Of a DNA stretch of 64,000 nt, positions 51,434-60,534 are shown in pieces (within the stretch, counting starts at the first letter, position 1; each line of letters opens with the position of its first letter). The stretch is from Bacillus sp. Xin1. Lineage in GTDB: Bacteria > Bacillota > Bacilli > Bacillales > Bacillaceae_G. Both the position numbers and the translations under genes were made by a program. The notes under the pieces are model-generated. The model saw only the letters and a list, made by a program, of their open reading frames with translations, made no database searches and was not told the origin of the DNA. The DNA lies in the NCBI RefSeq assembly GCF_013314535.1, contig NZ_JABUAE010000008.1:1-64000 (forward strand). Reading direction: 5' to 3'.

Positions 51434-54400
51434 ATGGAGAAGGTAGATGTAAAAGAATCAGCTGTAGGGAGAGAAACACGTATTCGCAAGCAGTGGAACA
51501 AGCAGAATATCTTTGAGCAATCCATTCGAAATCGTGAAGGTGCACAATCTTTCGTTTTTTATGAAGGGCCACCAACTGCAAATGGATTGCCGCACGTGGG
51601 GCATGCGCTTGGACGAACAATTAAAGATTTAGTGGCAAGATATAAAACAATGACTGGATATAAAGTACTCCGAAAAGCTGGCTGGGATACACATGGATTA
51701 CCGGTAGAATTAGGAGTTGAAAAACAGCTTGGTATCTCTGGTAAACATGAGATTGAAGAATACGGAATTGAACCATTTATTCAAAAATGTAGGGAAAGTG
51801 TATTTACGTATGAAAAGCAGTGGCGTGAATTTACTGAGAGCATCGGATATTGGGTTGATATGGATGCCCCGTATGTAACGTTGGAGAATTATTATATCGA
51901 AAGTGTATGGAATATTCTTGGAACAATTCATGAAAAAGGGCTGCTATATAAAGGACATCGAGTTTCGCCGTATTGCCCAAGTTGCCAAACATCACTTAGT
52001 TCGCATGAAGTGGCGCAAGGATATAAAACAGTAAAAGATTTAAGTGCGACTGTGAAATTTAAAGTGTTAAATAGTGAAAATGAATATTTTCTCGGATGGA
52101 CAACAACTCCGTGGACGTTGCCTGCCAATGTAGCACTTGCTGTACATCCGGATATGGAATATGTGAAAGCAGAGAAAGATGGAACTGTTTATATTGTCGC
52201 AAAAGAGCGTGCAAATTACGTATTAAAAGATGGCTATCAAGTATTATCTACTCATAAAGGAGAAGAATTAGTAGGTACTTCATACGTAGCACCATTTCCT
52301 ATGGATGAAGTTACGAATGGATACCGTGTTATTTCAGCAGACTTTGTTACAGGAGATAGCGGAACGGGGCTTGTTCATATCGCACCAGCTTATGGAGAAG
52401 ATGATTATAAAGTGGTGCAAAATCAAGGGTTATCGTTCCTACATGTTGTGGATGAGCAAGGGAAGTATACGGACGCTGTTCCATTTTTACAAGGTAAGTT
52501 TGTGAAAGAATGTGATGTTGATATTGTTCGTTATTTAGCTGGAGAAGGCTTGCTATACCATAAAGAGAAATATGAACATAGTTATCCGCATTGCTGGCGC
52601 TGTGATTCACCACTCCTGTACTATGCTGGAGAAAGCTGGTTCATTCGGACAACTGAGATTAAAGAGACTTTCTTACAGAATAATGATGCAGTCACATGGT
52701 ATCCAGATCATATGAAACACGGGCGATTCGGGAAATTTTTAGAGAATATGGTGGATTGGAATATTAGCCGGAAACGATACTGGGGAACACCGTTAAATGT
52801 ATGGGAATGCGAAAACTGTGATCATCAATTTGCGCCTAAGAGTATCGATGAATTAAGAAAGCATAGCGCAAGGCAGACAGATGAAAATTTAGAGCTTCAT
52901 AAACCGTATGTAGATGAAGTGAAAGTATGCTGTGAAAAATGCGGCAATTCAATGACTCGTACGCCAGAAGTAATCGATGTATGGTTTGATAGCGGTTCAA
53001 TGCCATTTGCACAATATCATTATCCGTTTGAAAATAAAGAGTTTTTTGAGGAGCAATTTCCAGCTGATGTAATCGCTGAAGGTGTTGATCAAACGCGTGG
53101 TTGGTTTTATAGCTTATTAGCAGTAGCGGCTTTATATACTGGAAAAGTACCATACAAACGTGTGTTATCCCTTGGACATGTGCTAGATGAACAAGGACAG
53201 AAAATGTCTAAAAGTAAAGGGAATGCATTGGATCCAGTAGAGTTAGTTGAAAAGTTTGGTGCAGATGCATTAAGATGGGCACTTCTCGTTGATAGTGCAC
53301 CATGGAATGCAAAGCGTTTTTCAGAAAGAACAGTGCAAGAAGCGAAATCAAAACTTGTAGATACACTTGTGAATGTATATAGCTTTTATGTTTTATACGC
53401 AAATTTAGATGAATATGATCCAAAAGGGAAGTACGAGGTTAAGAGAACAAAACTAGATGAGTGGGTACTATCACGTCTTCACAGTACAACGAAAAAAGTA
53501 AGAAACGCATTAGAAGAGTATCAATTTACAAATGCAGCTCGTGAAATTGCGGCTCTTGTAGATGAGGTCAGTAACTGGTATGTAAGACGTTCTCGCAATC
53601 GTTTTTGGGAGTCTGGCATGAATCCTGAAAAGGCTGCGGCATATGAAACACTTCATGAAGTGCTTGTAACAATTAGTAAATTACTGGCTCCGTTTACTCC
53701 ATTTGTAGCGGAAGATATTCATCTTAACTTAGAAGGAAGTAGCGTTCATTTAGCGGATTATCCAGTAGTAGATGAAATGGTTATTCAAACAAAACTAGAA
53801 CAAGAAATGGATGCTGTTTTACAAGTTGTTGAGCTCGGGCGTAGTAATCGAAATCAACATGCATTAAAAGTAAAACAACCATTAGCAGAGCTTGTATTAC
53901 TTGATCATCATGAGCAGAAAGTGGACTGGGGATCTTATCGTGATATTGTAATGGATGAACTGAATGTAAAAGCATTTCATGTAGAATTAGATGAAACGAA
54001 GTATACAACATATCAATTAAAGTTGAATTTTAAGACGGCAGGACCAAAGTTTGGGAAGAACGTCAATGCTGTAAATCAATGGCTAAAACAATTATCGCAA
54101 GAAGAAGTACAAAATTTTGTTGTAGATGAAAGAGCAACACATAAGCTTGTCTCAGGAGAACAGGTTATAGTAACACTTGAAGATGTATTCGTAGAACAAG
54201 TACCAAAAGCAGGATTTTCTAATACAACAAATGGACAATATACAGTCATGTTAGATACAAACGTAACAAACGAATTGTTACAAGAAGGAGTAGCACGAGA
54301 GTTTATCCGAGCTGTTCAAGAGTATCGAAAACAGTTGAATTTACCAGTTAATTTGCGAGTAGATGTAATTCTTGATACAGAAGCTGAATTACAGAACACG

Positions 54401-54535
54401 CTAACAAAATATAAAGATTTGTTAGAAGAAAGCTTGTTAGTACAGCAATTTACATTCCACACGTTAACACAAGAGGATGATGAAATTTCTTTAGGTGAGA
54501 AAAAGGTTCGAATCAAATTAAGTCGAGCTAGCTAA
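51434..54535 (+). CDS. ileS2: Isoleucyl-tRNA synthetase, IleS2 type
   Basis: A 1033-aa class I synthetase. The HIGH motif is PHVGH (53-57) and KMSKS is QKMSKSKGN (near 590). Editing and anticodon domains are present, plus Cys pairs (CPSC, CRWCRC-like and CENC, CEKC) in the zinc regions. Length and the HVGH variant fit the eukaryal-like IleS2 branch, which is naturally mupirocin resistant and which some Bacillaceae carry beside IleS1. The T-box leader with an Ile specifier regulates it. A standard IleS1 should lie elsewhere on the chromosome. Confidence 0.9.
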   Translation: MEKVDVKESAVGRETRIRKQWNKQNIFEQSIRNREGAQSFVFYEGPPTANGLPHVGHALGRTIKDLVARYKTMTGYKVLRKAGWDTHGLPVELGVEKQLGISGKHEIEEYGIEPFIQKCRESVFTYEKQWREFTESIGYWVDMDAPYVTLENYYIESVWNILGTIHEKGLLYKGHRVSPYCPSCQTSLSSHEVAQGYKTVKDLSATVKFKVLNSENEYFLGWTTTPWTLPANVALAVHPDMEYVKAEKDGTVYIVAKERANYVLKDGYQVLSTHKGEELVGTSYVAPFPMDEVTNGYRVISADFVTGDSGTGLVHIAPAYGEDDYKVVQNQGLSFLHVVDEQGKYTDAVPFLQGKFVKECDVDIVRYLAGEGLLYHKEKYEHSYPHCWRCDSPLLYYAGESWFIRTTEIKETFLQNNDAVTWYPDHMKHGRFGKFLENMVDWNISRKRYWGTPLNVWECENCDHQFAPKSIDELRKHSARQTDENLELHKPYVDEVKVCCEKCGNSMTRTPEVIDVWFDSGSMPFAQYHYPFENKEFFEEQFPADVIAEGVDQTRGWFYSLLAVAALYTGKVPYKRVLSLGHVLDEQGQKMSKSKGNALDPVELVEKFGADALRWALLVDSAPWNAKRFSERTVQEAKSKLVDTLVNVYSFYVLYANLDEYDPKGKYEVKRTKLDEWVLSRLHSTTKKVRNALEEYQFTNAAREIAALVDEVSNWYVRRSRNRFWESGMNPEKAAAYETLHEVLVTISKLLAPFTPFVAEDIHLNLEGSSVHLADYPVVDEMVIQTKLEQEMDAVLQVVELGRSNRNQHALKVKQPLAELVLLDHHEQKVDWGSYRDIVMDELNVKAFHVELDETKYTTYQLKLNFKTAGPKFGKNVNAVNQWLKQLSQEEVQNFVVDERATHKLVSGEQVIVTLEDVFVEQVPKAGFSNTTNGQYTVMLDTNVTNELLQEGVAREFIRAVQEYRKQLNLPVNLRVDVILDTEAELQNTLTKYKDLLEESLLVQQFTFHTLTQEDDEISLGEKKVRIKLSRAS

Positions 54536-54555
54536 ATTGCAAAAAGTAGTATGTA

Positions 54556-54712
54556 ATAAAGCGAAACTTTAATCCGTGGGGGGGGGACATCCCCCACGGA
54601 TTCTCACCTCTTACCAATCGGGCTTTTACGGGCAGTTGATCTCCCACCTATTTTCCTTGTTTCTCTCTGAATCTTGAGGTGGGAGTCTTAATGCCCGTTA
54701 ATGCGGGATAAA
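54556..54712. repeat. bcr1-like B. cereus group interspersed repeat
   Basis: Two large hairpins (ATCCGTGGGGG/CCCCCACGGAT and CTCCCACCT/AGGTGGGAG) plus a GGGCTTTTACGGGC segment lie between two ATAAA copies (54556-54560 and 54708-54712), TTTAT on the other strand. The element between them is 147 bp. This fits the bcr1 family of about 155 bp with a TTTAT duplication, as I remember it. Confidence 0.65.
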
Positions 54713-54724
54713 AAGTGAAGTTAC

Positions 54725-54758
54725 AAAATCCTGTGTGAATTATGCAGGATTTCGTTTT
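54725..54758 (+). terminator. Probable ileS2 terminator
   Basis: Stem AAATCCTG/CAGGATTT with a 11-nt loop and T-rich tail, past the bcr1-like repeat. Confidence 0.5.
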
Positions 54759-54876
54759 TATTCTACGAAAGAGACAGGGATTATAACCTGTTTGCAGTTG
54801 AAAACGATAAAGAAACACAACTTATATAAAAACATCAGTATTCTTTTTGTTTAGAACACATGCGGCAGAGGTGATT

Positions 54877-55593
54877 ATGATAGATATTTCACAAAAATTA
54901 AAGATTGAAGCTTTACAGAACAAAATGTATGATCAGTTTGATCGAGAGATATTGAATATTTTAAATGGACAGGCAATGTATGAGCAATTTCAAACACATC
55001 AATTAATGAGAAAAAGTGATTATGTTCTTTTTAATGAAGCTATGTGTTCACATGAAACAAGTGATATAATTTTTAGTGATGAATTTAAAAAATTAAGAGC
55101 TTCAGGACATCAGGTATCTTTACAAGAATATGAGAATATTACCGTTGCTCCTTTGAAACTACTGCTTAAAAAACGTTACAAATGCATTGTTTTATGGTTT
55201 GGTGATGACATGTTCTGTCAGATGAACTTGCTGACGGTGCTGGCATATTTAGAGCAATTGGGATATAAAGGTAAAGTATTCTTCCAAATGGTGAATGAAA
55301 TGACTTATGAGGTAGCAGAACTTGAGATGTTTCCAAAAGGTTATAACGAAATTTATCAGCAGGTATTGATCCAGTATCGTTTTCCTAACGTTCAATTAAT
55401 ACCGGTCATGTTTCAGGGAATCAGTCTATATTTGGAATACTTAAAGAAAGATAACGAAATTACAGCTTATATTAAAAAACATCTAGATAAACCCCAGGAT
55501 GAATTACTGAAAGATTTATTTCATTTGTTTCCTCAGTATGGTTTAGGTGATGTGCAATATTTAAAAATTATTGAAACCATAGCTAAAACATAG
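54877..55593 (+). CDS. DUF1835-like protein, unknown function
   Basis: A 238-aa soluble protein; the ATG at 54877 follows AGAGGTG. The central LWFGDDMFCQMNLLTV and KVFFQMVNEMTYEVAE resemble the DUF1835 fold seen in Firmicutes. Its role is not known. It is a monocistronic unit between the bcr1-like repeat and a decayed region. Confidence 0.55.
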   Translation: MIDISQKLKIEALQNKMYDQFDREILNILNGQAMYEQFQTHQLMRKSDYVLFNEAMCSHETSDIIFSDEFKKLRASGHQVSLQEYENITVAPLKLLLKKRYKCIVLWFGDDMFCQMNLLTVLAYLEQLGYKGKVFFQMVNEMTYEVAELEMFPKGYNEIYQQVLIQYRFPNVQLIPVMFQGISLYLEYLKKDNEITAYIKKHLDKPQDELLKDLFHLFPQYGLGDVQYLKIIETIAKT

Positions 55594-55644
55594 TGTCGTT
55601 AGCTATGGTTTTATTTATAAAAAATAGATTAATCAATTAATAAT

Positions 55645-55794
55645 TCACCCAGTAATCTTTCTCATAATCCGCTCTATAGGTCCTCTAGAAAATTTATTTC
55701 TCCAGAAAATACTAAATAATATACAAAAAATGAAGAAAAAAATAGCGAATATTAACACAAAATCTAATTCAATAATTCTTCTTTTAATTTCCAT
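55645..55794 (-). pseudogene. C-terminal remnant of a DUF418-type membrane protein
   Basis: A 49-codon ATG-to-TGA frame encoding one membrane segment and the end WRNKFSRGPIERIMRKITG, which looks like the C-terminus of DUF418 proteins (RGPLE motif). The N-terminal membrane part is missing. The ATG has only a weak AAAGGACG site. The rest of 55594-55992 holds no gene. Confidence 0.45.
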
Positions 55795-55992
55795 GGGGAA
55801 AACGTCCTTTAAATATGCTATGCAATACTCATAGTGAGTTATATTTTTCGAAAGTATTTATTACGTTCATACACAAATATTGAAAAAATATTACTTTATC
55901 TATTCGTGTGAAAAAGAGAAAGGTAATGTAATCCACCTTATAGAATTACTCGTACATTCAAAATTTATTAAAGAGAGTGGAGAGTGATTCGA

Positions 55993-57501
55993 ATGTTGAA
56001 AAAAAGAGTAGTGGCAATTGCTACAGCAATACCGTTAGTACTAGGGACAGTATCGACTGTTTCCGCGGTGGAAGAGAAACAAGTAAAGATAGATAGGTAT
56101 TCTCCTCAGGAAAAAGCAGCCGAATATTTAAAAGCGAATGCCGCGCAATATTCATTAAAGCCGGATCTATCAGACTTACAGTATATTTCAACAACGGATA
56201 CACAGGTAGCTTCCTATGTTAGATTTCAACAAGTAGTAAATGGTGCTCCTGTATTTTCAAGACAAATAACCGTGACTCTTAATGGAAAAGGTCAAGGATT
56301 ACTTGCAGTTTCTGATTATCAGCCTGTTCAGAGTGTGAAAGAAATAAAGCAAAAGATTAGTGAAAAAGATGCAGAACAAAAATCAAAGGCATATGTTGGC
56401 GGAGAAAGTGAACAAAATTTATGGGCTCCAACAATGAATGAATTTGGGTATGTTATTGAAGATGGAATTGCTATTCCAGTATACCGAGTTGTAGTCCACT
56501 CCAATCAGCCATTTGGTGCGTGGGAAACATTTATTGATGCTGAGAGTGGAAAGTTACTAAAAAAAGTAGATATAAACCGGAAAGCAGAGGGGACAGGAAA
56601 AGTATTCTTGCCTAATCCTGTTGTATCAAGTGGTAGTTTAACTGGATTAAAGGATAATAATGATAAAGATTCAGTAGAATTAAATAATCAATTAAAAACG
56701 GTTACTCTAAAAGGTTTGAATGGAACTGGCTTTTTAATTGGAGATTATGTCACAATTTCTTCAAAGGCAAAAACAAAATCTTCAACTCTTCAATTTAATT
56801 ACACTCGTTCTAATGATAGTTTTGAAGATGTAATGGCATATTACCATATTGATACTTTACAACGATATATTCAGCAAATAGGTTTTGAGAATATTAATAA
56901 TCGCTCAATTAAAGTAAATGTGAATGGAACGACAGCTGATAATTCTTTCTATTCGCCATCAACGAAAGCTTTGACATTCGGAACGGGTGGAGTAGATGAT
57001 GCTGAGGATGCAGGAATTATCGCACATGAATATGGGCATTCGATTCAAGATAATCAAGTTCCAGGCTTCGGAAATTCTGCAGAAGGCGGGGCGATGGGAG
57101 AAGGATTTGGAGATTTCTTAGGTGCAACTTATGAGGATGCTGCATCAACGACAGGATATGGAAAAGCCTGCGTAGGAGAATGGGATGCGGCTTCTTATTC
57201 CAGCTCAAATCCAACATGCTTACGCCGATTAGATAATAATAAGGTGTACCCAAGAGATGTGCAAAATGAAGTACATGCAGATGGAGAAATTTGGGCGCAA
57301 GGAGAATATGAAATGGCGCAAGCTTTTGGCCGTGATGTAGCGACAAAAATTATTTTACAATCACATTGGTCATTAACGCCAAATGCGACATTCCGTGATG
57401 GGGCAAAAGCGATTAAGCAGGCAGATGCACTACTTTACGGGGGAAAACATGCAGCGGAAATTGATCGGATTTGGGCAGCGAGAGGAATTAGTTCGAATTA
57501 A
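55993..57501 (+). CDS. Secreted M36-like (fungalysin) metallopeptidase
   Basis: A 502-aa precursor; the ATG at 55993 follows GGAGAG. Signal peptide residues 1-26 (MLKKRVVAIATAIPLVLGTV, cleavage after SAVSA-type site near VSA/VEE). An FTP-like propeptide (YVRFQQVVNGAPVFSRQ) precedes the catalytic domain. Zinc ligands: HEYGHS with His/His near 345-349 and Glu in EGFGDFLG. The combination is closest to the M36 fungalysin-type family; thermolysin-like M4 also uses HExxH. It is an extracellular protease, with a strong terminator after it. Confidence 0.8.
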   Translation: MLKKRVVAIATAIPLVLGTVSTVSAVEEKQVKIDRYSPQEKAAEYLKANAAQYSLKPDLSDLQYISTTDTQVASYVRFQQVVNGAPVFSRQITVTLNGKGQGLLAVSDYQPVQSVKEIKQKISEKDAEQKSKAYVGGESEQNLWAPTMNEFGYVIEDGIAIPVYRVVVHSNQPFGAWETFIDAESGKLLKKVDINRKAEGTGKVFLPNPVVSSGSLTGLKDNNDKDSVELNNQLKTVTLKGLNGTGFLIGDYVTISSKAKTKSSTLQFNYTRSNDSFEDVMAYYHIDTLQRYIQQIGFENINNRSIKVNVNGTTADNSFYSPSTKALTFGTGGVDDAEDAGIIAHEYGHSIQDNQVPGFGNSAEGGAMGEGFGDFLGATYEDAASTTGYGKACVGEWDAASYSSSNPTCLRRLDNNKVYPRDVQNEVHADGEIWAQGEYEMAQAFGRDVATKIILQSHWSLTPNATFRDGAKAIKQADALLYGGKHAAEIDRIWAARGISSN

Positions 57502-57518
57502 GAATATGAATGAATGAT

Positions 57519-57563
57519 AAAGAAACCCTGGCATAACACCGATTATGCCAGGGTTTCTTTATT
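57519..57563 (+). terminator. Terminator of the metalloprotease gene
   Basis: Perfect 18-bp arms (AAAGAAACCCTGGCATAA and its complement) with a 6-nt loop and T tail. Confidence 0.92.
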
Positions 57564-57617
57564 ATTTGTATTTACTATCAAAAATTACCTATCCATTCAT
57601 CTAGGGGTTTTCCAAAT

Positions 57618-59111
57618 TTATTGATTTACTGATGCAAAGACAGTCTGAGAGAAAGTGGGTACAATTTGATTTAATACTACATCTAATGATTGACCATGGG
57701 CTAGTAAGAGTTCATCAAGGAAGCGCTGTCCTTCAGTAGATGAAGTGAGAATGGTAGTTACTAGCTGTGGATCAAATATAGTATGTGGTGAGACGGCTAA
57801 TGAGTTTACTGCCCAATACATTCCGTATAATTTGAAATCACGCTCCGTTGTTGCATATTTAAGAAATAAATCCATATATTTTTGACCAAAAGAAATACCT
57901 TTCAATTGTTGTGAACTTACATATTCGACACCTTCCCACTGTAAATCAGTAGCACAATTGAGCCACCAAGCTGGTTCGATTACATCTTGCATTTTTTTGA
58001 GGACTCTTTGTTCAAAATGTGGAGTAGGATTATTTTGTTGTTCTTGCAAGCAGGACTCGAGAACTTCTACTTCAATTGCAGCAACGGTCATTCCTTGGCC
58101 AAAAATAGGATCGTAAATACAGAATGCGTCACCTAAGACTAACAATCCAGAGGGCCATCGATCCATTTGTTCAAAGTGATGACGAAACAGTTCTGGAACA
58201 CGATAACTCCGAGGGGAGCATATTGGTTCAAACTCATGCAAAATCTCGCCGATTATCGGACTTGGGAGTTGAGTAATAGCCTGTTCAAACTCTTCGGCAT
58301 TTGTAGGAGGAAAATGTCCGCCCGGACGGTAGAGTAACATTTCGGCAATATTATTTTCAATAAAGGAAAAGACGCCTGTAAAAGTTTCTTTAGTAGGCTG
58401 TCCTGCAATGTTAATTGTGTCCCATTTGTCTGTAAGAGGGAGTAGGTGGGAAGGGACATTATAACGGCGGGTACTATATCCAAGAGAGACTTTCAAACGA
58501 TCTGATTCTGGAATATCATAACCGTGATTTTGAAGCCAATTTACTAGTTTAGAGGAACGACCACTCGTATCAACTATCAAATCAGCATGCAGTGAACGTA
58601 TTTGTTCAGATTTTCCGCGTTCTGAGACTTTGACTCCTGTAACAGTTGTTTGATCAATTTTCATTGATAAATCCATTACGTTATGATTTGTGAGAAAACT
58701 AACATTAGAAATTTTTTTTACTTGTTTTCGAAGTACCCATTCAAGCAAGGCCCTACTGAATTTGACATCATTCCGTGGATATTGCATTTCTATCGTGCCA
58801 TATTGATTCATGTTGTGGATGGTTTTGTTTAGTGCTGAAGGTGCACCTTGTGCTGCTAAATCATTTTCATAGCCTGGAAAGAGTCGTTCTGTAATCAATT
58901 TACCACGCTGGGTAAAACGATGTGGATGAAAGGCTTGTGGAGTACCAGGACGGTTGTCAGGTCTTTCTGGAAAAGTATCTTTATCGACTATAAGTACTTC
59001 TTTATAGTAGGTAGAAAGTACTTTTGCAGTTAGTAACCCTCCAATACCACCCCCAATGATAATCGCTCGTTCTGTTTTTCCTGTTGTTAGTGCATAATGG
59101 GTATGAGTCAT
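57618..59111 (-). CDS. FAD-dependent oxidoreductase (geranylgeranyl reductase/hydroxylase-like)
   Basis: A 497-aa protein; the ATG at 59111 lies 9 nt after GGAGG. The FAD-binding GxGxxG is IIIGGGIGGLL (near residue 16), with the FAD/ribityl region GDAFCIYDPIFGQGM (near 310). This is the plan of PHBH-type flavoprotein hydroxylases and of geranylgeranyl-reductase-like proteins. Substrate unknown. The gene is monocistronic. Confidence 0.7.
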   Translation of the reverse strand: MTHTHYALTTGKTERAIIIGGGIGGLLTAKVLSTYYKEVLIVDKDTFPERPDNRPGTPQAFHPHRFTQRGKLITERLFPGYENDLAAQGAPSALNKTIHNMNQYGTIEMQYPRNDVKFSRALLEWVLRKQVKKISNVSFLTNHNVMDLSMKIDQTTVTGVKVSERGKSEQIRSLHADLIVDTSGRSSKLVNWLQNHGYDIPESDRLKVSLGYSTRRYNVPSHLLPLTDKWDTINIAGQPTKETFTGVFSFIENNIAEMLLYRPGGHFPPTNAEEFEQAITQLPSPIIGEILHEFEPICSPRSYRVPELFRHHFEQMDRWPSGLLVLGDAFCIYDPIFGQGMTVAAIEVEVLESCLQEQQNNPTPHFEQRVLKKMQDVIEPAWWLNCATDLQWEGVEYVSSQQLKGISFGQKYMDLFLKYATTERDFKLYGMYWAVNSLAVSPHTIFDPQLVTTILTSSTEGQRFLDELLLAHGQSLDVVLNQIVPTFSQTVFASVNQ

Positions 59112-59294
59112 AATCATAAACCTCCATTTATAGGTCAATTTTAATCAATATATTTCCTTTACACACTGGTTATTAGTGATTGACTTTGATTTTTCCTGCA
59201 TACAAAATTAAACCTTCTGCACTAAGGTCAGTTGATGGAGCATACTGAGGAGTTGAAAGGTAGTTAGCGTTTTTGAAGGAAAAAAGAATGATAT
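59112..59294. other. Intergenic spacer upstream of the FAD oxidoreductase gene
   Basis: No gene is seen. It probably contains the leftward promoter of the oxidoreductase gene. A terminator of the pseudogene follows at 59295. Confidence 0.4.
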
Positions 59295-59339
59295 AAAAAA
59301 GCGCCATTCTTTCTTAAGATTGTTTAGAAAGAATGGCGC
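59295..59339 (-). terminator. Terminator of the secreted-protein pseudogene
   Basis: 14-bp arms GCGCCATTCTTTCT/AGAAAGAATGGCGC with an 11-nt loop. The A6 run at 59295-59300 gives a T run on the minus strand, so it ends leftward transcription. Confidence 0.8.
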
Positions 59340-59425
59340 AATTTTGCATTTGATATATTTATATTATAAGTTTGGAGATATAAATAGGGTAGTACAAAGA
59401 GTTTTTTTACTCTTGTAGAAGCATT

Positions 59426-59905
59426 TCATTTTTGTGATTCCTTAAAAACAAAATGTTCCTTAAATTTCCTTCCCTCAATTTTTTGACCATTTCGCATGGC
59501 GCGGAAAGGAGGTTCTTGCCATGTAATCATGACATCTACTTCGTCTACTTTTATAGAAACAGGAAAATTCGCATGTTCAAATCCTATTTTTCGACTTGCT
59601 AATCGAACTTCTTTTAAAGAAAATAGTTCATATTTTGTCTCTGTTTTTAGTTCATTTCGAAACACTTCTACTTGAACGTTATAAACTTCATCTTTTCCGA
59701 TGTTTTGTACGGAGAAGTGATATGTGTGACAAATACCTTTTTTAGGTTGTACTATGTCTTTGTCTATTTTCTTTACTTCATCAATATTGACTTTCTATTG
59801 TTTTGAATGTTGTGAGACAGGTAAAGATTGTGGAGAATAAGCGGATGCTTGATTTGGTATAATCAAGCATAATAGTAATAGCGAGAAACTTACAATTTTT
59901 CTCAT
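59426..59905 (-). pseudogene. Secreted protein gene interrupted by an in-frame TAG
   Basis: The frame from ATG 59905 to the stop at 59426 is 160 codons with an internal TAG at codon 37 (59795-59797). It has a GGAGG ribosome site and a clean signal peptide (MRKIVSFSLLLLCLIIPN, then ASA). Downstream of the TAG the frame continues as a coherent mature domain (HTYHFSVQNIGKDEVYNV through FKEHFVFKESQK) with no frameshift. The unknown function is probably lost. An internal ATG at 59665 would yield only 79 aa. Confidence 0.75.
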
Positions 59906-59998
59906 GTATAGACCTCCAGAATAAATTTATTAATAATATGTGCGGGAAAATAAATTTTCATGTAACGTAAATAAATTGATTCAAAAGATAATGTACGG

Positions 59999-60130
59999 AT
60001 GTTTTTAAATAAAAAGGATATAGTAAAAGAAATTGAAGAAGTAGCAAATGAAAATGATGTTGTATTAGTGACAAGATTATGAGGGATGGTAGTAGAAGAC
60101 AATGGACTTGAAATTAAAATCAGAAAATAA
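59999..60130 (+). pseudogene. Small coding remnant with an in-frame TGA
   Basis: An ATG frame of 27 codons (MFLNKKDIVKEIEEVANE) meets TGA at 60080 and continues in the same frame for 15 codons (GMVVEDNGLEIKIRK) to TAA. It looks like a short decayed gene. No family is recognised. Confidence 0.35.
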
Positions 60131-60141
60131 AGAAAAAGTAC

Positions 60142-60170
60142 TTGCGTTTTTTCTTTTAAAGGAATAGAAT
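60142..60170 (+). promoter_or_regulatory. aspS2 promoter
   Basis: TTGCGT and TAGAAT with a 17-bp spacer. Confidence 0.7.
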
Positions 60171-60179
60171 ACTCTGTAA

Positions 60180-60415
60180 ATATAAAAAGTGATGAACAGG
60201 AAAAGTACATGGTGCAAGGGTCTACAGAGAGCAATCGACTGCTGAAAAGATTGCGATACCGCATGATGGAAAGACACCTGTGAGCGTTGCTTTGAACGTG
60301 ATGATTAGTAAAAGCAAACGGTACCTACCGTTATCAGGATTAAGATGGTCAGTATGACAATTTGGGTGGTACCGCGGAAAAATCCGTCCCTATTTATAGG
60401 GGCGGATTTTTGTAT
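60180..60415 (+). promoter_or_regulatory. T-box riboswitch of aspS2, specifier GAC (Asp)
   Basis: Leader with an AGAGAGCAATC stem I, T-box TTGGGTGGTACCGCGG (60362-60377) and terminator AATCCGTCCCTA/AGGGGCGGATT plus T run (60380-60413). The specifier loop reads GAAA-GAC-A with GAC at 60273-60275, an Asp codon, in the same context as the argS and ileS2 specifiers. Confidence 0.88.
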
Positions 60416-60438
60416 TCTTTGAAAGGAGGTGAGTGGCC

Positions 60439-60534
60439 GTGGATGATGATGATGACAACAATAATCTAAATAAATATGAGCACATAGGAGGAAAAAATAA
60501 TGAGCGAAACAATGAAGCGGTCACTCGTTCGTGA
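60439..60534 (+). CDS. Asp/Asn-rich leader peptide upstream of aspS2
   Basis: A 31-aa ORF with GTG start 9 nt after GGAGG (AAAGGAGGTGAGTGGCC). It begins M-D-D-D-D-D-N-N-N-L-N-K-Y, that is codons GAT x4, GAC, AAC, AAT x2, CTA, AAT. It lies after the T-box terminator and overlaps the first 35 nt of aspS2 in another frame. Ribosomes stalled for want of Asp- or Asn-tRNA would sit just upstream of the aspS2 ribosome site, so the ORF could sense charging of both tRNAs. This role is inferred. Confidence 0.6.
   Translation: MDDDDDNNNLNKYEHIGGKNNERNNEAVTRS

Noticed and set aside
55065-55280. Minus-strand frames inside coding genes (for example those under argS, ileS2 and the TPR gene)
   Set aside because: They are antisense shadows of long genes with no ribosome sites and unlikely composition.
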